A stretch of DNA of 11,963 bases from JAUVYV01 sp964585535. GTDB lineage: Bacteria > Planctomycetota > Phycisphaerae > Sedimentisphaerales > Anaerobacaceae. Below the pieces are notes generated by a model. That model was not told the DNA's origin. It did no database searches and saw nothing but the letters and a program-made list of their open reading frames with translations. The stretch spans positions 1-11,963 of the forward strand of contig CAZPDW010000060.1 of assembly GCA_964585535.1 (NCBI GenBank), in the 5' to 3' direction. Every line of letters begins with the position of its first letter. The stretch's first letter is position 1. Below, one piece after another: positions 5,883 through 11,963 of the stretch. A program made the translations under genes and the position numbers.

Positions 5883-7832
5883 ATGGCGATAGCCGCTATG
5901 ACAAAACTTATGATTGTCAGCCATCGCAGCGAGGTGGCTGAGCTTCTCGAGGCCCTTCAGCAGCAGGGCCTCTGTCAAATCCTCAATGCCGAAGAAGCGA
6001 TTGTCAGCAAAGACTTGTCTGAGCCGGCTGCCGTCGGTGAAAAGCCGAGAGATATCGAACGGCTCACGGTGCGTCTGTCGAAAGGCATTGCATTTCTAAA
6101 GGGCTATGCCGAATCCGCCTCCGGCCTTGCAGCCATTCTCGCCCCCAAGGCCGTCGTCGATGAGCAGTCCTACGAAAAGGTTGTCTCGGACACTCAACTG
6201 CTCCGGTTAGTTGACAGGGCCGAGGAAATCGACTCGGCAATAGAAAAATGTAAAGGCGATATCGAGAATTTGCAGAACCGCCTGGCCGAGCTTGCACCCT
6301 GGCGCCGATTGAAAACACCGGCCGAAGAGCTGGGCCGGCTCAGCCGGGCACAATGCCTGGCGGGGTTGATACCTGTTCAGAACCTGCCACGTCTCAAAGA
6401 GAAGATGGAAACAGTCGGGGCCGCGATAGAGGAGGTTGGCTCGGCCAACAACAAAACCGCCTGCATAGTTGTCTGCCTCAACGAGGCCGTCGAAGAAGTG
6501 CGCAAGCTGCTTCGCAGCGAGGAATTTGAGCCGGCCGGTTTCGGCGGCATCACAGGGACGGTAGCCGACGCCGTTAAGGATATAAACGACCGCCTGGAGC
6601 AAACTACTCAGCAGCTTGAGCTTCTCCAGCGCAAGGCCGTTGAACTGGCAAAACATCTGCTCGAACTTGAAATTCTCTGCGACCACTACGACAACCTGCT
6701 GGATAGGGAGCAGACCAGATTAAGCTGCCCCGCCACCGAGCAGACCGTTTTATTGGAGGGCTGGGTAAAGAGAAAGGACTTTCGGCTCGTCGAAAAAACC
6801 GTCTCGCAGTTTTCCGCATCGAGCTTACACAAAATAAAGCCCGCCGAGGGTGAAGACATCCCCGTCGAGATAGAAAATAACAGAATAATCCGCCCATTCG
6901 AGGTAATTACCCGTCTGTACGGGATGCCCAGGCACTTTGAAGTTGACCCCACGGTTTTTCTGGCGCCGTTTTTCGCGGTGTTCTTCGGATTGTGCCTGAC
7001 GGACGCCGGCTACGGACTGGTGCTTCTGGTCCTGATGCTGCTGTTCGTGAAAAAAATGCAGGGCGACAAACGGCTGCTCGTTATGCTCGGCTTCTGCTCG
7101 GTAGCGACCGTCCTGGCCGGCGCACTCACCGGCGGATGGTTCGGTGATGCCGTCCAGCAGTTTGTACCCGCGCTTGAACCGCTAAGAAAGAAGCTGATGT
7201 GGTTTGACCCGCTCGAGAACCCGATGATGTTCTTCAAGCTCTCGCTCACACTCGGCTATATCCAGATTCAAACGGGTCTGCTGATTGCCTTTGTGCACAA
7301 CCTCAAACGCAAATCCTTTGCCGCGGCGCTGTTCGACCAGCTGACCTGGCTGGTAATGCTCAACTCGATTGTGCTCTTTATTTTCCGAAAAGACGAAGTG
7401 GGCAGGGTCTTCGGGCTTGTCGCCCTTGTTCCGGCGGCGCTGATATTTTTGTTCAGTCAGCGCGAGGGAAACTGGGTCGGCCGGCTGGGAATGGGATTGT
7501 ATAACCTGTTCAGCGCCATTTTCTATATGGGAGACGTCCTGAGCTATCTACGGCTGATGGCGCTGGGTATGGTGACGGCCGGGCTGGCAATGGCGGTCAA
7601 CGTTATCGCAAAAATTACCATTGCAATACCATACGGCATCGGCATTGTCCTGACTATAGTGATACTCGTCGGCGGACATTCGTTCAATATGGCCTTGAAC
7701 GCCCTCGGGGCGTTTGTCCATACGCTGCGGCTTCAGTTCGCAGAGTTTTTCCCGAAGTTTTTTGCCGGCGGCGGCAGGGCGTTCGAGCCGTTAGCAAAGC
7801 AATACAGGCACATTTATCTGAAAAAAATCTGA
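5883..7832 (+). CDS. atpI: V/A-type ATPase membrane subunit I (a-subunit homologue)
   Basis: Subunit I is the membrane stator that forms the ion half-channels against the K ring and anchors the peripheral stalks. At 649 residues it is of normal length. The N-terminal half is cytoplasmic, with two coiled-coil stretches (about residues 112-140 and 226-280). The C-terminal half, from about residue 357, carries the hydrophobic helices, starting with TVFLAPFFAVFFGLCLTDAG. The essential arginine is seen as Arg557 in SYLRLMALGM, and a second conserved arginine as Arg616 in HTLRLQFAEFF, followed by the family's KFFAGGGRAFEPL ending. ATG 5883 sits 2 bases after the subunit H stop, which points to coupled translation. 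Confidence 0.96.
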   Translation: MAIAAMTKLMIVSHRSEVAELLEALQQQGLCQILNAEEAIVSKDLSEPAAVGEKPRDIERLTVRLSKGIAFLKGYAESASGLAAILAPKAVVDEQSYEKVVSDTQLLRLVDRAEEIDSAIEKCKGDIENLQNRLAELAPWRRLKTPAEELGRLSRAQCLAGLIPVQNLPRLKEKMETVGAAIEEVGSANNKTACIVVCLNEAVEEVRKLLRSEEFEPAGFGGITGTVADAVKDINDRLEQTTQQLELLQRKAVELAKHLLELEILCDHYDNLLDREQTRLSCPATEQTVLLEGWVKRKDFRLVEKTVSQFSASSLHKIKPAEGEDIPVEIENNRIIRPFEVITRLYGMPRHFEVDPTVFLAPFFAVFFGLCLTDAGYGLVLLVLMLLFVKKMQGDKRLLVMLGFCSVATVLAGALTGGWFGDAVQQFVPALEPLRKKLMWFDPLENPMMFFKLSLTLGYIQIQTGLLIAFVHNLKRKSFAAALFDQLTWLVMLNSIVLFIFRKDEVGRVFGLVALVPAALIFLFSQREGNWVGRLGMGLYNLFSAIFYMGDVLSYLRLMALGMVTAGLAMAVNVIAKITIAIPYGIGIVLTIVILVGGHSFNMALNALGAFVHTLRLQFAEFFPKFFAGGGRAFEPLAKQYRHIYLKKI

Positions 7833-7854
7833 AGGTTGTAACTGGGCAAGAAAG

Positions 7855-7859
7855 AGAGG
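7855..7859 (+). promoter_or_regulatory. Ribosome binding site deciding the subunit K start
   Basis: AGAGG within GAAAGAGAGG lies 7 bases before ATG 7867. The in-frame TTG at 7861 would have only a 1-base spacer, so ATG is chosen. It is one of the better SD sites in the operon, which fits the ring subunit being needed in many copies. Confidence 0.65.
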
Positions 7860-7866
7860 TTTGGCA

Positions 7867-8367
7867 ATGGCTGGAGATTATGGGATGACATTGGCCTTGT
7901 TGGGTGCGGGACTAGCGGCTTTTTTAGCCGGCATCGGCTCGGCAATAGGTATCGGTATCGCCGCACGCAGTGCTACCGGTGTGCTGAGCGAAAAGCCCGA
8001 GCGGTATGGCCAGATGTTTATTATGGTCGTGCTGCCCGGAACTCAGGGACTGTACGGCTTCTTGGCGGCGTTCCTGATTATGCTGAAGATGAACTTCTTT
8101 GCCGCCGGCGGCGCCATAGCTATCAGTAACCAACTCGGCTGGCAGATTTTAGCTGCTTCCCTGCCGGTCGCCTTCGCAGGCCTGATGAGCGCAATTCATC
8201 AGGGCAAGGTATGCTCGGGCGGTATTCTGATGGCGGCCAAAAGACCTGAAATGGCATTCAAGGCCGGCGTCATATACGCGGTTATGGTCGAGTTGTATGC
8301 TATGCTCGGCCTGGTGGTGACAATGTTCATCGTGCTTAAAGGTATTCACTGGCCCACAGGCGGTTGA
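7867..8367 (+). CDS. atpK: V/A-type ATPase rotor ring subunit K (16-kDa proteolipid), predicted Na+-binding
   Basis: This 166-residue, very hydrophobic protein has four membrane helices in two tandem hairpins, the duplicated (16-kDa) proteolipid form. The ring of K subunits carries ions across the membrane as it turns. The essential carboxylate is Glu142 in MVELYAML (helix 4); helix 2 has no acidic residue and instead shows LPGTQGLYGF. Aligning by motif with E. hirae NtpK, all sodium ligands are kept: Leu56, Thr59, Gln60, Gln112 and Glu142 (NtpK Leu61, Thr64, Gln65, Gln110, Glu139), plus Tyr63 (NtpK Tyr68). The loop between the hairpins is longer than in NtpK. The family call is certain; sodium coupling is inference from these residues. 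Confidence 0.96.
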   Translation: MAGDYGMTLALLGAGLAAFLAGIGSAIGIGIAARSATGVLSEKPERYGQMFIMVVLPGTQGLYGFLAAFLIMLKMNFFAAGGAIAISNQLGWQILAASLPVAFAGLMSAIHQGKVCSGGILMAAKRPEMAFKAGVIYAVMVELYAMLGLVVTMFIVLKGIHWPTGG

Positions 8368-8415
8368 TAAACACCGGATGAAAAAAAACGCTAACTTAAG
8401 AAATGGATAGCGCAG

Positions 8416-9012
8416 ATGGAAGCTGAACAGGTCATTGAAAAGATATTGTCGGACGCCCGGGCCGAGGCGGAAAAGATAACCAAAGACGCAGAGCAAAAGC
8501 AGGCCGACGAGCAGGCAAAACTGGCGCAGCAGCTTGAAGAGTACAGCCGGCAGACGGAAGAGCTTGCCGGCAGGGCAGCCGAGGACAAACGCCGGAGAAT
8601 CCTGGCGGCGGCGAGAATGCAAATCGCCAAAGACCGGCTCGCCGAAAAGGCCCGCATCCTTAATGAGGTCTTCGAGCAGGCGCAAAAACAGTTGAAGACA
8701 TTGCCGGACGAAGAGTTTTCCCTGCTTATGACCCAACTGATGCTCGCCGCGGTGGAAACCGGCGACGAGGAGGTCATCGTCGATAAGAACGAGACACGCC
8801 TTGACCACAGGTTCATCAAGCAGGTCAATCGCCGGCTCGGCCCCGGTTATAAGGGCAATCTTCGGCTGGCGGAACAAAAGCAGGACATCGTCGGCGGCTT
8901 TGTGCTCAGGCGGGGCAAGATAAAAAACAACGTCTCGTTTGACATCCTGCTGACCCAGGCCCGAAACGACCTTGATATCGAGCTGGCCAAGCAATTATTT
9001 CAGCCGGACTAA
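8416..9012 (+). CDS. atpE: V/A-type ATPase peripheral stalk subunit E
   Basis: The 198-residue protein begins with a long charged helix (about 1-90, e.g. AEAEKITKDAEQKQADEQAK) and ends in a globular domain (about 95-198). That domain holds the family pattern EVIVDKNETRLDHRF and the C-terminal DIVGGFVLRRGKIKNNVSFD, where the GG-F/V-L segment is typical of subunit E. It forms the peripheral stalk with subunit H and caps the catalytic head. The Shine-Dalgarno sequence is weak (GGA, 8 bases upstream). A 48-base gap separates it from subunit K and contains two tiny frames of 7 and 10 codons; nothing else is recognised there. Confidence 0.93.
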   Translation: MEAEQVIEKILSDARAEAEKITKDAEQKQADEQAKLAQQLEEYSRQTEELAGRAAEDKRRRILAAARMQIAKDRLAEKARILNEVFEQAQKQLKTLPDEEFSLLMTQLMLAAVETGDEEVIVDKNETRLDHRFIKQVNRRLGPGYKGNLRLAEQKQDIVGGFVLRRGKIKNNVSFDILLTQARNDLDIELAKQLFQPD

Positions 9013-9015
9013 CAA

Positions 9016-10050
9016 ATGGCTCAGACGCTAAGACAGTCAGTTGTGGACTTTTATCGTTATCCGCCCGTCGGCGGCGATGACTGGCGATACGCATTCGGCG
9101 CCGCCCGCGTGCGTGCGCTCGAGGCGCAGATGCTCAGCAGAGGCACACTGCTCGATATGGCCAATGCGCCCGGCTACGAACAGGCCGTCGAGCTGCTATC
9201 ATCCGGCGATTACGCCGCCGGGCAGGCCAAAACCGGCTTCGCCGAGCTTGAAAATATCCTCGCCTCCCGCAGGGCCGAAGTTCGCAATACCTTCGAGAAG
9301 CTGATGATTGACGCTCGGGTTGTCAAGCTGTTCAGGTCCCGCACCGATTTTGCAAATCTGAAATTAGCACTGCGAAGGATGCTGACCGAAAAGCCCATTG
9401 GCGGCGACTACAGCGGCGACGGCAGCATTTTGCCCGGGCAGTTCGCAGAGATTTTCGAGCAGGAAAACTACGCCCTGCTGGGCGAATACTTGTCCGGCCT
9501 GGCCGAGCAGGTCGTCCTTGGCTACTATCAGAATAAGGATATTCGCCAGATTGATTACACAATCGACGCCGCCGCGGCGCAGCACAATCTCTCAACAGCC
9601 GATAAGCTTGCAAGCGTGTTCTTAGCCGGGCTTTTCCGAATACAAATCGACCTGACGAACATTCGGACGATGTTTCGGCTAAAGCTGACCGAATCCGAAC
9701 AGCGTAACGTTTTTCTCGCCGGCGGCTTCATCGAGACCGGACGCTTCAGGCAGGGCCTCGACATCGGCAACGAGTCCGTCGCACAGTTGTTCTTCGCAAC
9801 ACCGTACTATGAAGCAGTGCAGGCGGGCGCCGGCTATCTGGCGTCGCAAAAATCGTTCTTAAAACTCGAACAGCAGTGCGACGAATACCTCAACGGCTAT
9901 CTCGGCTCGACGACTCAGATCACAGCCGGGCCTCAGCCGATTATCGCCTATTTGCTCGCCGCCGAGTATGAGATTCGCACCGTTCGGCTGATACTTACAG
10001 CAAAAAGAAATAATCTTAATCCTAAACTTATACTGGATCGGCTCGGATAA
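9016..10050 (+). CDS. atpC: V/A-type ATPase subunit C (d / AC39 homologue)
   Basis: This 344-residue, helix-rich soluble protein is the socket that couples the central shaft to the K ring. Family features visible are the N-terminal YAFGAARVRALEAQMLS, a mid-region helix pattern with FEKLMIDARVVKLF, ADKLASVFLAGLFRIQIDLTNIR where the conserved D-N-IR segment lies, and the C-terminal PIIAYLLAAEYEIRTVRLIL. These match the AC39 family. The length agrees with relatives (about 330-350). It starts 3 bases after the subunit E stop, so translation is probably coupled; its own SD is weak. Confidence 0.93.
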   Translation: MAQTLRQSVVDFYRYPPVGGDDWRYAFGAARVRALEAQMLSRGTLLDMANAPGYEQAVELLSSGDYAAGQAKTGFAELENILASRRAEVRNTFEKLMIDARVVKLFRSRTDFANLKLALRRMLTEKPIGGDYSGDGSILPGQFAEIFEQENYALLGEYLSGLAEQVVLGYYQNKDIRQIDYTIDAAAAQHNLSTADKLASVFLAGLFRIQIDLTNIRTMFRLKLTESEQRNVFLAGGFIETGRFRQGLDIGNESVAQLFFATPYYEAVQAGAGYLASQKSFLKLEQQCDEYLNGYLGSTTQITAGPQPIIAYLLAAEYEIRTVRLILTAKRNNLNPKLILDRLG

Positions 10051-10066
10051 GCCGGGGGAAAAACCT

Positions 10067-10390
10067 ATGGAAGGCAAAGTTGCGGTGCTGGGTAATGCCG
10101 ATTTTGTGATGCCGTTTGCGGCGCTCGGGCTTGATACGTACCCGGTCGGCGACAACGCCGGCGAAATTGAAAAAAACGCCCGCAGCATAATCGACGCGGG
10201 CTATGCCCTGGTGGTCGTGGCGGAGAACGTAGCCGCCGGGGCCGAGCAGTATTTCGCCGATGTCCGCTCTCAGCCGGTCCCCTGTGTGGTAACGGTGCCG
10301 TTCACGACCGAGCCGGAGGGCTTTGCTACGCAGGCCCTCGGCAGGGTTCTCAAGATGGCGACCGGTATTGATATTCTGGAAGGTAATTAG
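10067..10390 (+). CDS. atpF: V/A-type ATPase central stalk subunit F (NtpG in E. hirae)
   Basis: The 107-residue protein binds subunit D in the rotating central stalk. It has the family start KVAVLGNADFVMPFAALGLD, a middle strand ALVVVAENVA, and the C-terminal PCVVTVPFTTEPEG followed by a short helix. Its length is normal (about 100-110). GGGGGA 7 bases before ATG is a strong ribosome binding site. The TAG stop is part of a hairpin that continues into the gap before subunit A. Confidence 0.92.
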   Translation: MEGKVAVLGNADFVMPFAALGLDTYPVGDNAGEIEKNARSIIDAGYALVVVAENVAAGAEQYFADVRSQPVPCVVTVPFTTEPEGFATQALGRVLKMATGIDILEGN

Positions 10391-10423
10391 CCGGTTTGTT
10401 TTTCGGCTAAGAGCGAAAATCGC
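10387..10423 (+). promoter_or_regulatory. Two adjacent hairpins between subunits F and A
   Basis: TTAGCCG (10387-10393, including the subunit F stop) pairs perfectly with CGGCTAA (10404-10410) over a T-rich 10-base loop. Two bases later GCGA (10413-10416) pairs with TCGC (10420-10423) over AAA. The T-run lies inside the first loop, not after the stem, so it is not a normal terminator. It may stabilise or process the message ahead of the head subunits A and B, which are needed in three copies each. Confidence 0.4.
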
Positions 10424-10448
10424 ATAACGAAGGTTTGGGTACAAAATA

Positions 10449-11963
10449 ATGAGCCAGACAAGCAAAGGCAAAATAGTGAAGGTGGCCGGGCCTGTTGTGG
10501 TTGCCGAGGGTATGGCCGGCTCGCGAATGTACGACGTCGTACGCGTCGGCGAACTGAAACTCATAGGCGAAATTGTCGAGCTTAAAGGCGATACGGCATC
10601 GATACAGGTCTATGAGGAGACCACCGGCATAGGCCCTGGAGGCCCCGTCGTCGATACCGAGGTCCCCCTGAGCGTCGAGTTAGGCCCCGGTTTGATTGAG
10701 AGTATCTATGATGGTATCCAGAGGCCGCTCGATTCCCTCGTGCAGGCCGAGGGAGAGTTTATGAGCAGGGGAAGCTCGATGCCCGGCCTTAACAGGGACA
10801 AAAAGTGGCGCTTCGAGCCGGCCGTCGCTGAGGGAGCCGAGGTTACCGCCGGCGACATCATAGGCGAGGTTGATGAGAGCACCTTAGTAAAGCATAAGAT
10901 AATGATACCGCCCGGCGTAGCCGGAAAGCTCAAGGGCATAAAGCAGGGCGAGTTCACCGTCGAGGATACGGTGGCCGTCGTCGAAGGCAAGGACGGCAAA
11001 GAACATCAGGTAAAACTTATGCAGACCTGGCCCGTGCGAAATGCCCGCCGGGTAGGCAAACGTCTTGCGCCTGATATGGTTCTCGTAACGGGCCAGCGGG
11101 TTATCGATACCTTTTTTCCGATTGGCAAGGGCGGCACCGCCTGCGTGCCGGGCCCGTTCGGAACGGGCAAGACCGTCGTGCAGCACCAGCTCGCCAAGTG
11201 GGTCGATGCCGATATAGTGGTCTATGTCGGCTGCGGCGAACGGGGCAACGAGATGACCGACGTGCTCACCGAGTTTCCGGAGCTGAAAGACCCCCGAAGC
11301 GGTGAGCCCCTGATGAAGCGCTCGGTCCTGATTGCCAACACGTCCAATATGCCGGTGGCGGCCAGGGAGGCATCCGTCTATACCGGTATCACAATCGCCG
11401 AATACTTCCGCGATATGGGTTACAGCGTCGCGCTTATGGCCGACAGCACCAGCAGATGGGCCGAGGCAATGCGGGAAATCTCGACCCGGCTTGAAGAAAT
11501 GCCCGCCGAGGAAGGGTATCCCGCCTACTTAGCCGCCAGAATCGCTTCCTTTTACGAAAGAGCGGGCAGGGTCAACTGCCTGGGCAGTCCCGAGCGGCAA
11601 GGCACACTTTCCATAATCGGAGCCGTCAGCCCGCCCGGCGGCGATTTGTCCGATTCGGTCGTACAGGCGACGCTGCACGTTGTAAAGGTGTTCTGGTCGC
11701 TGCAGGGACGGCTCGCTTACCAGAGGCACTTTCCCGCCATCGACTGGCTCACGAGTTATTCGTTCTACAAACAGTACTTGAAAGATTGTTTTGAGGATAA
11801 ACAACAGGGCGAACAAATGGAAAGATTTACGGTCGAAGCTATGGGTTTGCTCGAACAGGAAGCCGAGCTTCTTGAAATCGTCCGGCTGGTAGGCGCCGAG
11901 GCGCTGTCGCCAAAAGACCGGCTGGCTCTCGAGACGTCAAGGTCCATCCGGGAAGACTTCCTC
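10449..11963 (+). CDS. atpA: V/A-type ATPase catalytic subunit A (3' end outside window)
   Basis: This is the ATP-hydrolysing or -synthesising head subunit. The frame is open for 505 codons to the right edge; complete A subunits are about 580 residues, so roughly 75 are missing. Visible are Walker A GPFGTGKT (residues 235-242, Lys241), the catalytic glutamate Glu264 in GCGERGNEM, the Walker B region LMADSTSRWAEAMRE (Asp332), and the nucleotide-binding signature SPPGGDLSDS. The extra domain before the P-loop (about 110-190), absent from F-type beta subunits, marks it as V/A-type. ATG 10449 is the only start, because an in-frame TAA lies at 10425; its SD is weak (TGGG, 9 bases upstream). Subunits B and D should follow. 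Confidence 0.97.
   Translation, partial: MSQTSKGKIVKVAGPVVVAEGMAGSRMYDVVRVGELKLIGEIVELKGDTASIQVYEETTGIGPGGPVVDTEVPLSVELGPGLIESIYDGIQRPLDSLVQAEGEFMSRGSSMPGLNRDKKWRFEPAVAEGAEVTAGDIIGEVDESTLVKHKIMIPPGVAGKLKGIKQGEFTVEDTVAVVEGKDGKEHQVKLMQTWPVRNARRVGKRLAPDMVLVTGQRVIDTFFPIGKGGTACVPGPFGTGKTVVQHQLAKWVDADIVVYVGCGERGNEMTDVLTEFPELKDPRSGEPLMKRSVLIANTSNMPVAAREASVYTGITIAEYFRDMGYSVALMADSTSRWAEAMREISTRLEEMPAEEGYPAYLAARIASFYERAGRVNCLGSPERQGTLSIIGAVSPPGGDLSDSVVQATLHVVKVFWSLQGRLAYQRHFPAIDWLTSYSFYKQYLKDCFEDKQQGEQMERFTVEAMGLLEQEAELLEIVRLVGAEALSPKDRLALETSRSIREDFL

Noticed and set aside
5526..5978. 150-codon minus-strand frame rich in serine, alanine and cysteine
   Set aside because: It is the reverse reading of the alanine- and glutamate-rich coiled coil of subunit H, a common artefact.
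8149..8994. 281-codon open frame on the minus strand opposite subunits K and E
   Set aside because: It is wholly antisense to two clear genes and arises from their GC-rich codon pattern; it has no SD and no recognisable domain.
10028..10564. 178-codon minus-strand frame across subunit F
   Set aside because: It overlaps all of subunit F and the start of subunit A in antisense and resembles no family.

Overview
The window is bacterial chromosome with ordinary, intact gene content. There is no phage, insertion sequence, CRISPR array, rRNA or tRNA that I can see. Every gene is either housekeeping or a complete conserved operon. A V/A-type ATPase (not F-type), an FHA-GAF signalling protein, TypA and an LDH-like malate dehydrogenase sitting together suggest an anaerobic or sediment bacterium of the Planctomycetota (Phycisphaerae-like) or a neighbouring phylum. 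That placement is inference from gene content and codon style only; the phylum cannot be fixed from this window.

Layout. (1) 1-821, plus strand: the C-terminal part of an AzgA-type (NCS2) purine permease, cut by the window edge. (2) 822-1131: a gap between convergent genes, with weak hairpins and a possible degraded reading frame. (3) 1132-3024, minus: the ribosome-associated GTPase TypA/BipA. (4) 3025-3433: a non-coding gap holding three GC-rich hairpins that share the core GCCTCTGGC, and a separate 75-base inverted repeat. (5) 3434-4306, minus: an FHA-GAF protein with a near-consensus sigma-70 promoter and a strong ribosome binding site. (6) 4307-4562: the divergent promoter region between that gene and mdh. 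(7) 4563-5501, plus: NAD-dependent malate dehydrogenase. (8) 5575-11963, plus: a V/A-ATPase operon in the order H(G)-I-K-E-C-F-A, with subunit A running off the right edge.

How the genes work together. The ATPase genes are tightly packed (gaps of 2 to 58 bases) and encode the peripheral stalk (H, E), the membrane stator (I), the ion-binding ring (K), the ring-to-shaft connector (C), the central-stalk subunit F and the catalytic head subunit A. Subunits B and D should lie just past the right edge. The order is that of the Enterococcus hirae ntpFIKECGABD sodium-pump operon, and subunit K keeps every residue known to bind sodium in E. hirae NtpK. The most informative biological prediction here is therefore a sodium-translocating V-ATPase. 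mdh lies 73 bases upstream with no clear terminator between them, so partial co-transcription is possible.

I did not find a clearly undescribed system. The best leads are the sodium prediction, the hairpin family upstream of typA, the inverted repeat after the FHA-GAF gene, the paired hairpins between subunits F and A, and a 28-codon reading frame that bridges mdh and the ATPase operon.
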